This document shows, piece by piece, positions 1 through 6,026 of a DNA stretch of 7,822 bases. The translations under genes were made by a program, and so were the position numbers. The DNA comes from Deltaproteobacteria bacterium GWA2_55_10 (lineage in GTDB: Bacteria; Desulfobacterota; GWC2-55-46). The stretch's first letter is position 1, and every line of letters starts with the position of its first letter. The notes below the pieces were generated by a model. That model made no database searches, was not told the origin of the DNA, and saw only the letters and a list, made by a program, of their open reading frames with translations. The DNA lies in assembly GCA_001797415.1 (NCBI GenBank), contig MGPL01000049.1, positions 2,749 to 10,570 on the forward strand, in the 5' to 3' direction.

Positions 1-343
1 CGGCAAGACCCGGTGAAGCCGCCTTCAGGGCCTTTATCGCCTCCTGCACAGGGCCGTGCGGGTCGAATGCGCTCGTCCCCTCATTGTCCTTGTGCTCGGG
101 GATGCCGAAGAGTATGACCGAGGGTATGCCTAAGGCCGTTATCTCCTTTGCCTCTTTTTTGAGCTGGTCAACCGAGATCTGGTAGTGGCCGGGCATGGAT
201 TTTATCTCTTTTTTGACCCCTTTGCCGTAGGTCACGAAGAGCGGGAGTATGAAGTCAGCGGGCGTTAAAACGGTCTCCCTGACCATCCTCCTCAATGTCT
301 CGGTCTTCCTGAGTCTTCTGGGGCGGTAGATTGGAAAGTTCAT
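1..343 (-). CDS. hemB: Porphobilinogen synthase (delta-aminolevulinic acid dehydratase), N-terminal part
   Basis: HemB condenses two 5-aminolevulinate molecules into porphobilinogen in the cytoplasm, the second common step of tetrapyrrole synthesis. Only the first 114 codons are in the window; the gene runs off the left edge. The translation opens MNFPIYRPRRLRKTE and continues with RRMVRET, LPLFVTYGKG, KSMPGHYQIS and LGIPSVILFGIPEHKDNEG. These are the characteristic N-terminal blocks of the HemB family: the R-P-R-R-L-R arm, the SMPG turn and the LFGIP..KD strand. The active-site lysines and metal-binding residues lie beyond the edge and cannot be checked. The ATG at 343 is chosen because GGAG lies 7 nt upstream (351-354) and the protein begins where the family does. 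It follows the TIR gene by 24 nt and probably shares its mRNA. Identification is firm; integrity of the rest is unknown. Confidence 0.96.
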   Translation of the reverse strand, partial: MNFPIYRPRRLRKTETLRRMVRETVLTPADFILPLFVTYGKGVKKEIKSMPGHYQISVDQLKKEAKEITALGIPSVILFGIPEHKDNEGTSAFDPHGPVQEAIKALKAASPGLA

Positions 344-359
344 TTATTAGCTCCATTTT
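339..359 (-). repeat. Imperfect direct repeat, hemB-side copy
   Basis: Read on the minus strand this is AAAA-T-GGAGC-TA-ATAAATGAA, covering the hemB ribosome binding site and start codon. It matches the copy at 1179-1200 at 18 positions when a few bases in the middle and one T are gapped. The two copies bracket the TIR gene. Both contain a ribosome binding site and an ATG, so part of the likeness could be functional convergence rather than a duplicated insertion site. Confidence 0.4.
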
Positions 360-376
360 GTACATTATTAAAATGG
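353..376 (-). promoter_or_regulatory. Small hairpin spanning the TIR-gene stop and part of the hemB ribosome binding site
   Basis: On the minus strand CCATTTT (376-370) can pair perfectly with AAAATGG (359-353) around a 10-nt loop. The TIR-gene TAA (370-368) lies at the stem-loop junction, and the last two bases of the stem are the GG of the hemB GGAG. A ribosome finishing the TIR gene would open this stem, so the arrangement suits translational coupling of hemB to its upstream neighbour. The stem is short and AT-rich, so it is weak. The function is inference. Confidence 0.35.
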
Positions 377-1183
377 TACATCATCAACAATGTTCACTTT
401 TAAAGAAGATAATTCTTCAAGAGCATTCTTGAATTTAGCTTCTGCGCTACTATCGTGGAGCACTCTTATAACATGAGCTATTGGTACTCTAAACCCATTT
501 AAAGAATCTAAAACTGGCTGAGATATGCTAATTTCTTTACATGCCAAAATCAACAAAAGATATGAATCCAAAAGCTCTTCAATCATACGAGGATTTACAT
601 TAAACACCCGTGGCCTTATTTCTTTAGATAGCGTTCTGGATATATTGAGAATTTCGATAAGTAAGTCCTTTTCTGTACGCAGTTCTTTTTCTACAGCAGG
701 GTCACGTTTCAAAATAGATTCGACTTTTTCATTTAGCTTTGGCCACCACATTTCAAAAACAGAATCAAAAACATGGGATGCTAAGGAGTGTTCACCTAAA
801 ATATCATTTATCATTTTTACTATCTTCCGAATATCTTGTTTAGTAAATAAGGAAGCTTGAAATTGCACAAGGGGTCCCTGAATATCAACGGGCTTAACTT
901 CAAACAAGATAGGGCACACTTTGCTTTTATCAATATTTTTTGATAAAGCGCCACATTCGAACATCACCCAAGGTGCTTCTAAATTATCAGGTGTTAACAT
1001 AATTAAACCAATTTTAGAATCTTCGAGCTCTTTACTTATTTCAGTATTCCATCTGGAACCTTTAGAAATATCGTCAGGAGAAAAATAAGGTTTCACGGCT
1101 TGAATAACACTCGGTAGCCATTCCCTAAAAGCCTCTCCTAAGTGCTTACTCTTTTCACCAGACCAACTAATAAAAACTTTCAT
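368..1183 (-). CDS. TIR-domain protein with predicted NADase active site, lodged in the heme operon
   Basis: This is a 271-aa cytoplasmic protein with an N-terminal TIR domain (about residues 1-140). Visible landmarks are the first strand MKVFISWSGEKS, a BB-loop-like region PYFSPDDISKGSRW (32-45), the helix EISKELEDS, the strand IGLIMLTPDN (58-67) and W72-V-M-F-E76 followed by CGAL. The WxxxE spacing matches the catalytic tryptophan-glutamate motif of NAD-cleaving TIR domains such as SARM1, so E76 is the predicted catalytic glutamate. Residues 140-271 are mostly helical and charged (WWPKLNEKVESIL, then EKELRTEKDLLIEIL); I do not recognise this part. No membrane segment or signal peptide is seen. 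The ATG overlaps the cobA-hemD stop as ATGA, with AAAAGGAG 9 nt upstream. Sampled lines are 32-37% G+C against 53-63% in neighbours, which suggests horizontal acquisition. Bacterial TIR proteins often act in anti-phage immunity, but no Thoeris, CBASS or other partner gene is adjacent. NADase activity and a defence role are inferences. Confidence 0.9.
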   Translation of the reverse strand: MKVFISWSGEKSKHLGEAFREWLPSVIQAVKPYFSPDDISKGSRWNTEISKELEDSKIGLIMLTPDNLEAPWVMFECGALSKNIDKSKVCPILFEVKPVDIQGPLVQFQASLFTKQDIRKIVKMINDILGEHSLASHVFDSVFEMWWPKLNEKVESILKRDPAVEKELRTEKDLLIEILNISRTLSKEIRPRVFNVNPRMIEELLDSYLLLILACKEISISQPVLDSLNGFRVPIAHVIRVLHDSSAEAKFKNALEELSSLKVNIVDDVPF

Positions 1184-1200
1184 TTATCATGGCTCCTTTT
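1179..1200 (-). repeat. Imperfect direct repeat, cobA-hemD-side copy
   Basis: Read on the minus strand this is AAAA-GGAGC-CATG-ATAAATGAA, covering the last codons of cobA-hemD and the TIR-gene start. It pairs with the copy at 339-359. A simple reading is that the ancestral cobA-hemD/hemB junction had this sequence and was duplicated when the TIR gene entered. That is inference from similarity alone. Confidence 0.4.
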
Positions 1201-2709
1201 GAAATACTCTGCCATTGCCCTTGTAAGGGCCGGTATGGTGTAGTCGTTGGGCATGATATCGACGCTGAGTCCGTATTTTCTGGCAGCCTCTGCCGTAATC
1301 GGGCCTATGCAGGCGACCTTGCAATCTTTAAGGAGGCCCGGAAGCTCGCTCTTTTTAAAGGCGGCCGCGAAGTTCGTAACGGTCGAAGCCGATGTGAATG
1401 TGACCACATCGACCCCGCCTGAGGTGATCATCTCTTTTAACCCCGCCGCCTCTTTCGAGGGCTTCACTGTCCTGTAGGCAGGGACGACATCTATCCTGCC
1501 GCCGAGCCTCTTTATCTCATCCGGTATTATCTCCCTTGCCTTGGTCGCCCTTGCAAGGAGGAACTTCTTGCCCTTGATGCTTCTTTTGCCGAGCGCATCA
1601 AGGAGCCCTTCGGCCTTGAACTCCTTTGGCGTGAGGTCGACCTTTATGCCGAGCCTTTCAACGGCCTTTGCTGTCATGGGGCCTACCGCGCAGATTTTGA
1701 CGCCCTTCAGCTCCCTTACATCGAGACCCAGCTTGTAGAGGCGGTCAAAGAAGTATTTGACGCCGTTTACGCTCGTGAATATGGCCCAGTCGTATGTAGA
1801 GAGCCTTTTTATGGCCCTGTCCACGGGCTTCCAGCTCTGCGGGGCGACGGTCTTTATCGTGGGGAAGGAAATTGGCTCCGCGCCCTCTTTTTCAAGGACG
1901 CGGGTGAAATCCCCTGCCTGCTCAAGGGCCCTTGTAACGAGTATCCTTTTGCCGAAGAGGGGCTTTGATTCGAACCAGTTGAGCCGCTCCCTCAAGTTGA
2001 CCACGTCCCCGACCACGGTGATGACCGGGGGTTTGAGATCCAGCCTCTTTGCCAGGCCGATTATATTGTCGAGGGTACCGGCGCAGGAGACTTGCTTTGT
2101 CATGGTGCCCCACCTTATGAGGGCAACTGGCGTTGAAGGCGGCCAGCCGTTCTCAAGGAGCTTCTTCGTAATAAGGGGCAGGCTCTTCCAGCCCATGAGG
2201 AAGACCAAAGTCCCCCTGCCGGTAGAGAGCCTGTCCCAGGCTATGTTCGTCCTCTCCTTTAGCGGGTTCTCCTGGCCTGTTATGAATGTGACGGCGGACG
2301 AGAGGTCCCTGTGAGTAAGGGGTATGCCGGCGTATGCCGGGGCTGCTATGGCAGATGTCACGCCGGGGACTATCTCGAACGCTATCCCGGCTGCTGAAAG
2401 CTCCTCCGCTTCTTCTCCACCCCTGCCGAATATGAAAGGGTCTCCGCCTTTGAGTCTTACGACGGTCTTGCCCTTCTTCGCCTTCTCGATTATGAGCCTG
2501 TTTATCTCTTCCTGCTCAATAGTCTTCTGAGAGCCCTTTTTGCCGACATAAATGGTCTCGACCCCGGCCTTTGCGTGCTCAAGGAGGCGCGAGTTCGCGA
2601 GAAAGTCGTATATTATGCAGTCGGCCTCTTTGATGGCCTCCAGCCCCTTGAGGGTAAGAAGCCCCGGGTCGCCGGGGCCTGCCCCTACGAGGTATACCTT
2701 GCCAGCCAT
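1180..2709 (-). CDS. cobA-hemD: Fused uroporphyrinogen-III C-methyltransferase / uroporphyrinogen-III synthase
   Basis: This is a 509-aa bifunctional cytoplasmic enzyme. The N-terminal half (about 1-245) is an SAM-dependent uroporphyrinogen-III methyltransferase that makes precorrin-2. It has the glycine-rich loop GAGPGDPGLLT (9-19), VVRLKGGDPFIFGRG (83-97), the VPGVTSA...AGIPLTHR block (114-134) and FLMGWKSL (170-177). The C-terminal half (from LFGKRILVTRA at 251) is a HemD domain that closes and inverts hydroxymethylbilane into uroporphyrinogen III. It has the paired blocks DWAIFTSVNGVKYFF (307-321) and VVTFTSAST (435-443), then CIGPITAEAARKYGL (467-481). The HemD product is the substrate of the CobA half, so the fusion may favour the siroheme/cobalamin branch. 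The ATG at 2709 gives a family-typical N-terminus. Its Shine-Dalgarno AAGGG is 12 nt away, longer than usual, and sits in a possible hairpin. It overlaps the TIR gene by 4 nt and is separated from the exported-protein gene by 140 nt carrying a promoter candidate. Confidence 0.96.
   Translation of the reverse strand: MAGKVYLVGAGPGDPGLLTLKGLEAIKEADCIIYDFLANSRLLEHAKAGVETIYVGKKGSQKTIEQEEINRLIIEKAKKGKTVVRLKGGDPFIFGRGGEEAEELSAAGIAFEIVPGVTSAIAAPAYAGIPLTHRDLSSAVTFITGQENPLKERTNIAWDRLSTGRGTLVFLMGWKSLPLITKKLLENGWPPSTPVALIRWGTMTKQVSCAGTLDNIIGLAKRLDLKPPVITVVGDVVNLRERLNWFESKPLFGKRILVTRALEQAGDFTRVLEKEGAEPISFPTIKTVAPQSWKPVDRAIKRLSTYDWAIFTSVNGVKYFFDRLYKLGLDVRELKGVKICAVGPMTAKAVERLGIKVDLTPKEFKAEGLLDALGKRSIKGKKFLLARATKAREIIPDEIKRLGGRIDVVPAYRTVKPSKEAAGLKEMITSGGVDVVTFTSASTVTNFAAAFKKSELPGLLKDCKVACIGPITAEAARKYGLSVDIMPNDYTIPALTRAMAEYFKRSHDK
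1193..1200 (-). promoter_or_regulatory. Shine-Dalgarno site of the TIR gene inside the end of cobA-hemD
   Basis: AAAAGGAG on the minus strand lies in the final codons of cobA-hemD (Lys-Arg-Ser-His-Asp-Lys-stop), 9 nt before the TIR ATG. It supports that start. Together with the ATGA overlap, it suggests translation coupled to cobA-hemD. Confidence 0.7.
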
Positions 2710-2721
2710 AAATTTTTTTGT

Positions 2722-2751
2722 CCCTTACACTCGGTATCTTTATACCAAGGG
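2722..2751 (-). promoter_or_regulatory. Bulged hairpin sequestering the cobA-hemD ribosome binding site
   Basis: On the minus strand CCCTT-GGTAT (2751-2742), loop AAAG, ATACC (2737-2733), a 6-nt bulge GAGTGT, then AAGGG (2726-2722) form a 10-bp stem with one asymmetric bulge. The outer AAGGG arm is the only Shine-Dalgarno-like sequence before the cobA-hemD ATG at 2709. Folding would hide it, so this is a candidate translational control element. No known riboswitch consensus was recognised. Pairing is read directly; regulation is inferred. Confidence 0.45.
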
Positions 2752-2811
2752 CGAATTAAGAATTATTTCCCGGATTCATTAAAAGATTTTAAGCGACCCA
2801 TGAGCAATGGC

Positions 2812-2820
2812 ATTATATCA
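2812..2820 (-). promoter_or_regulatory. Extended -10 promoter candidate for the cobA-hemD / TIR / hemB unit
   Basis: The minus strand reads TGATATAAT, a perfect extended -10 (TG-N-TATAAT) with the hexamer at 2817-2812. The best -35 at 17-bp spacing is only TTATTA (3 of 6), as is usual for extended -10 promoters. Transcription would start near 2805 and give a leader of roughly 95 nt before cobA-hemD that includes the 2722-2751 hairpin. It lies just after the stop of the exported-protein gene, in a 140-nt gap otherwise without features. Confidence 0.55.
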
Positions 2821-2849
2821 GACCAGAGGGCTTGTAATAAACGGTAAAA

Positions 2850-3620
2850 TCAGGGAAAATCCTGTTTTTTTGGCTTGGCGCGGGGGCAGGCAACATGCTC
2901 TTCCCTGCCGGTTGAGAGGTCGTGGATAAGGCACCTTGGGGGCAGGTCCTGCATCCTGCAGTTGTCGAGGACCATCCTGATGGTCGCGATATTCCCCTTT
3001 ACTGAGACAAGCTCATAGCCGAGCGGGCTCTCCGATTCCTTGATGGATATCAACCTGCCATCCTTCCCATCGAACCAGGCCACGCCGTAATCGCAGTCAT
3101 TATGGTAATCGCCCATGAAGGAGAGGTCGTTTATCCAGGCTATGTTCTCGAGGGCCGCCTTTTTCTCGGTCCAGGGGAACTCCGGGTTTAGAGAGACGAG
3201 CCTCGATGTGCTCGTGCCCGGTGCGCCTGCCCAGCCCTCCTCAGGCACTATCACGTAGTCCTCATAAGGGCTCCAGGTGAAGCTTTGGAAGATGTCCTTC
3301 ATTCTTGCCGGTGCGCTCCCGTTATCCCAGCCGTATACGTCGGTGTAGTTTATTGTCGCCAGCGGCTCAAGCGCTCCGCTTGGTATAAAATCAACGCGGT
3401 ACAGGACATTGCTTACGTTCAGAGCCCCCTCAAGCATCTCCTCTTTCGTGTACTTTTTGTGGGAAAGCTCGGTTATCACGACCATAAAGATGCCCTTTGG
3501 AGAGCGGAACTTCTCCTGGCGCATTAGCTCCGCGTCGGCCTCATGCGCGGAAAGGGAAAAAGACAAAAGCAGCGCAAGGAGGAGGAAGCGGGCAATTTTT
3601 ATGGGTGTTTTGCCGGTCAT
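2850..3620 (-). CDS. Predicted exported protein of unknown function with four cysteines
   Basis: I do not recognise this 256-aa protein. It opens MTGKTPIKIARFLLLALLL, a short basic stretch then a hydrophobic core. This is followed by SLSAHEADA-EL, a good signal peptidase I site after residue 30 (Ala-Asp-Ala). The mature part has no further membrane segment. FTWSPYEDYVIVPEE (about 115-129) resembles a beta-propeller or TolB-like blade turn, but this is a loose likeness. Four cysteines lie in the C-terminal third (176, 221, 230, 245), enough for two disulfides in an oxidising periplasm; the tail is basic (RAKPKKQ). An in-frame TTG at 3659 would lengthen it by 13 residues, but it lies in the loop of the terminator and precedes the signal peptide, so the ATG at 3620 is preferred. 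No clear Shine-Dalgarno or promoter precedes that ATG. It sits between hemC and cobA-hemD behind a terminator, so a tetrapyrrole role is not implied. Confidence 0.75.
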   Translation of the reverse strand: MTGKTPIKIARFLLLALLLSFSLSAHEADAELMRQEKFRSPKGIFMVVITELSHKKYTKEEMLEGALNVSNVLYRVDFIPSGALEPLATINYTDVYGWDNGSAPARMKDIFQSFTWSPYEDYVIVPEEGWAGAPGTSTSRLVSLNPEFPWTEKKAALENIAWINDLSFMGDYHNDCDYGVAWFDGKDGRLISIKESESPLGYELVSVKGNIATIRMVLDNCRMQDLPPRCLIHDLSTGREEHVACPRAKPKKQDFP

Positions 3621-3643
3621 TGGTTGAATGTTTGGATGAAAAT

Positions 3644-3672
3644 AAAAAGGCCCACTCAAGATGGGCCTTTTT
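3644..3672 (-). terminator. Rho-independent terminator after hemC
   Basis: AAAAAGGCCCA (3644-3654) and TGGGCCTTTTT (3662-3672) form a perfect 11-bp inverted repeat with a 7-nt loop. It ends in a T tract on either strand, so it can act in both directions. It begins 17 nt after the hemC stop and ends 24 nt before the exported-protein ATG. It therefore closes the dehydrogenase-ccsA-hemA-hemC unit and leaves little room for a separate promoter for the next gene. Partial read-through is possible. Confidence 0.9.
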
Positions 3673-3688
3673 CAGGTTAATATTGTTT

Positions 3689-4633
3689 TCAGGCTGACCC
3701 GGGCGGCTTTACCTCGTAGAGGTCCTTCAGGATATCATAAGCGCCCTTTGCAAGGAGCCTCTCGGCAAGTTCGATTCCGAGCTTTTCGCACTCTATCTTC
3801 GGGCCTGTGACAGAGTCCTTTATTATGGTCTTGCCGTCGGTGCTGGCAACAAGCCCGTCTATCTTGATGTTGTTTCCTGAGAGTGTGCCGTGAGCCGCGA
3901 TCGGGACCTGACAGCCGCCTTCGAGCCTCTTCAAGAGCGCCCGCTCTCCCCTTACGCAATACGATGTCTCTGGGTGGTCGAAGAAGGATACGAGCTCGTT
4001 TATGTACTTGTCCGCCGTCGGGGTCTCGATTCCAAGAGCGCCCTGGCCTATCGCAGGCAGGCTTATCTCAGGGGAAAGGAGCTCGGTTATCTTATCGGCC
4101 CAGCCGAGCCTCTTGACGCCCGCGCCTGCCAGTATGATTGCGTCGAAGTCTCCGTTGTCCAGCTTCTTCATGCGGGTGTCGAGGTTTCCGCGGAGCTGCA
4201 ATATCTGAAAATCAGGCCTTATAGCAAGGAGTTGCGACTGCCTCCTGAGGCTCGAAGTGCCGATCCTTGCCCCTTTGGGCAGGTCCATGAGCTTTACATT
4301 GTTCCTGCTGAAGACAGCGTCCCTCGGGTCTTCCCTCTCTGTTATGCAGCGAAGGTGGAGGCCTTCGGGGAAGAATGTGGGCACATCCTTCATGGAATGG
4401 ACCGCGAGGTGGCACCTGCCTTCGAGCAGCGCTTCCTCTATTTCCTTCACAAAGAGGCCCTTGCCGCCCACCTTGGCGAGCGGCACATCGAGTATCTTGT
4501 CGCCTGTGGTCTTTATCTTCTCGAGGCTGACTTCGAGCTCCGGGTGCCTCTTCTCAATCTCGCTCTTTACCCAGTTGGCCTGCCAGAGGGCGAGTTGGCT
4601 GCCCCTGGTGCCTATCACTATCTTTTTTTTCAA
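3689..4633 (-). CDS. hemC: Hydroxymethylbilane synthase (porphobilinogen deaminase)
   Basis: HemC polymerises four porphobilinogens on a covalent dipyrromethane cofactor to make hydroxymethylbilane, the substrate of the HemD domain encoded downstream. At 314 aa it has normal full length. Domain 1 carries GTRGSQLALWQ (8-18), LAKVGGKGLFVKEIEEALL and HSMKDVPT, where Asp83 matches the catalytic aspartate (Asp84 in E. coli). Domain 2 has GTSSLRRQSQL (125-135), RGNLDTRMKKL (148-158) and IGQGALGIE. Domain 3 has RLEGGCQVPIAAHG, where Cys241 is the dipyrromethane attachment cysteine. The start codon is TTG (4633-4631): no in-frame ATG or GTG lies upstream before a stop, KKKIVIGTRG begins where the family begins, and AGAGGG lies 7 nt upstream. 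It follows hemA by 43 nt and is last before the terminator. Confidence 0.97.
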   Translation of the reverse strand: MKKKIVIGTRGSQLALWQANWVKSEIEKRHPELEVSLEKIKTTGDKILDVPLAKVGGKGLFVKEIEEALLEGRCHLAVHSMKDVPTFFPEGLHLRCITEREDPRDAVFSRNNVKLMDLPKGARIGTSSLRRQSQLLAIRPDFQILQLRGNLDTRMKKLDNGDFDAIILAGAGVKRLGWADKITELLSPEISLPAIGQGALGIETPTADKYINELVSFFDHPETSYCVRGERALLKRLEGGCQVPIAAHGTLSGNNIKIDGLVASTDGKTIIKDSVTGPKIECEKLGIELAERLLAKGAYDILKDLYEVKPPGSA

Positions 4634-4640
4634 AATACGA

Positions 4641-4646
4641 CCCTCT
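4641..4646 (-). promoter_or_regulatory. Shine-Dalgarno site deciding the hemC TTG start
   Basis: AGAGGG on the minus strand ends 7 nt before the TTG at 4633. There is no in-frame ATG nearby, so this site is the main support for a TTG start codon. Confidence 0.65.
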
Positions 4647-4676
4647 CTTCTATTTATTCATTCCCTTGAAAGCCGG

Positions 4677-5984
4677 TCAGTCATCGTTGCTCTGGGCTGC
4701 CTTCTTGACGGCCTCGTCGTCTATCGTAAGGTCAAAGAGCTTCCTGATGGTGTCGATATAGAGGTCGCCCTCTATCTTATTGGACTCTTTCTTGAGATGC
4801 GTGACAGGATGGTGGAGTATCTTGTTCACTATGGCAGAGGTCATCGCATCGAGCACCTTCTGCTCCTTCTCCGTGAGGTTCGGGAAAGAGGCGAGGGCCT
4901 TCGCGAGCTCGGCCTTCCTGACGGCGTCGCAGGTCTGCCGGAGGGCGATAATGGTCGGCACGACATCAAGGGACTTTATCCACCTGTAGAACTTCTCTAT
5001 CTCGTCTATTATTATGGTTTCGGCCTGCTCTGCCTCTTTCTGCCTCTCGTGCAGATTGGCGACCACGACGCCCTGCAGGTCGTCTACATCGTAGAGATAA
5101 CAGTTGTCGATATTATTGATCTCGGGGTCTATGTTCCTGGGTACCGAGATGTCTATGAAGAACATGGGCTTGTGCCGCCGCTCCTTCATCACATCATGTA
5201 TCTGCTCGGGCTTTATGATGAAGTTCGGAGAGGCCGTGGATGCGATGACTATGTCCACATTCTTGAGATAATGCGGGAATTCCCTGAACATGATGGCGGT
5301 GCCGCAGAAGCATTTGACGAGCTCCACGGCCTTCTCGTATGTCCTGTTCGCGACCATTATCTCGCGCACGCCGTTTGACTGGAGGTGCCTTGCCGCAAGC
5401 TCCGCCATCTCTCCCGCGCCGACCAGCATGCAGTTCTTGCCCGTGAGGTTGCCGAAGATCTTGCGCGCCAGCTCGACTGCGGCAAAGCTTATCGATACCG
5501 CGGACTCGCCTATCTTTGTCTCTGTCCTTACCCTCTTGGCGACCTGGAACGCCTTGTGGTAGAGCTTATTGACTATTATTCCGGCCGTGTTGCTCTGGAC
5601 TGCGTATCCGTATGAGTCCTTTACCTGTCCGAGTATCTGCGGCTCTCCCATGACCATCGAATCGAGGCCGGCTGCCACCCTGAAGAGGTGCTTTACCGCG
5701 TCCTCGGCCTGATGCACATAGAGGTGCTCATCGAGCTTCTCAAGCGGGATGGAATGATAGTCGGAGAGGAACTTCTTTATCTGCCAGGTGCCCTTCTCGA
5801 TGTCGCTGGTAATGGCCAGTACCTCGACCCTGTTGCAGGTCGAGAGTATTACGGCCTCGGTAAGGCCGTAATGGCTGGTGAGCTTCGAGAGCGGCTCGCC
5901 AATGGTCGCGGAAGGGAAAGAGAGCTTCTCCCTTATCTCGATGGGCGAGGTCTTATGGTTGAGTCCAACGATAACGAGGTTCAT
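4677..5984 (-). CDS. hemA: Glutamyl-tRNA reductase
   Basis: HemA reduces glutamyl-tRNA(Glu) with NADPH to glutamate-1-semialdehyde, the committed step of the C5 pathway to ALA. The 435-aa protein has the full three-part layout. The catalytic domain has VGLNHKTSPIEIREKLSF (6-23), VILSTCNRVEV with nucleophile Cys50, His99 in the KHLFRVAAGLDSMVMGEPQI block, and QVKDSY. The NADPH-binding domain has MLVGAGEMAELAARHL (186-201) and VANRTYEKA (211-219). A helical dimerisation domain occupies about 310-420. The ATG at 5984 is preceded by AAGGGA at a 7-nt spacing. It lies 42 nt after the CcsA-like gene and 43 nt before hemC, in one operon. The N-terminus lacks an obvious extra pair of lysines like the N-terminal Lys-Lys of Salmonella HemA that marks it for heme-regulated proteolysis. 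Confidence 0.97.
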   Translation of the reverse strand: MNLVIVGLNHKTSPIEIREKLSFPSATIGEPLSKLTSHYGLTEAVILSTCNRVEVLAITSDIEKGTWQIKKFLSDYHSIPLEKLDEHLYVHQAEDAVKHLFRVAAGLDSMVMGEPQILGQVKDSYGYAVQSNTAGIIVNKLYHKAFQVAKRVRTETKIGESAVSISFAAVELARKIFGNLTGKNCMLVGAGEMAELAARHLQSNGVREIMVANRTYEKAVELVKCFCGTAIMFREFPHYLKNVDIVIASTASPNFIIKPEQIHDVMKERRHKPMFFIDISVPRNIDPEINNIDNCYLYDVDDLQGVVVANLHERQKEAEQAETIIIDEIEKFYRWIKSLDVVPTIIALRQTCDAVRKAELAKALASFPNLTEKEQKVLDAMTSAIVNKILHHPVTHLKKESNKIEGDLYIDTIRKLFDLTIDDEAVKKAAQSNDD

Positions 5985-6026
5985 CCCGAATTCCCTTAGG
6001 TAGCCGCTTCAGCATTCGGCAGGCGC

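Noticed and set aside
368..1183. TIR gene as part of a Thoeris, CBASS or other multi-gene defence operon
   Set aside because: No ThsA-, cyclase-, Argonaute- or other effector-partner gene is adjacent; both neighbours are tetrapyrrole enzymes.
1757..2314. Plus-strand open frame of 185 codons opposite cobA-hemD
   Set aside because: Antisense shadow with no ribosome binding site or recognisable domain.
1180..2709. Possibility that cobA-hemD is two genes joined by a sequencing error
   Set aside because: The frame is continuous across the linker near residue 246, and this fusion is a known arrangement in several bacterial lineages.
2852..2877. CAGG/CCTG hairpin at the end of the exported-protein gene as a terminator
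   Set aside because: The stem is only 4 bp. The T tract lies on the plus-strand side, where there is no gene; on the minus strand it is followed only by ATTTTACC.
3621..3659. TTG at 3659 as the start of the exported protein
   Set aside because: It falls in the loop of the hemC terminator and would place 13 extra residues before a signal peptide that already has a proper basic N-terminus at the ATG.
3890..4669. Plus-strand open frame of 259 codons opposite hemC
   Set aside because: Shadow of hemC; the sense strand carries the catalytic Asp83 and cofactor Cys241, so the sense reading is the real one.
4257..5378. Long plus-strand open frame opposite the hemC-hemA junction (373 codons)
   Set aside because: It is antisense to two well-identified enzymes, its translation matches no family I know, and high-G+C genes commonly leave open shadow frames.
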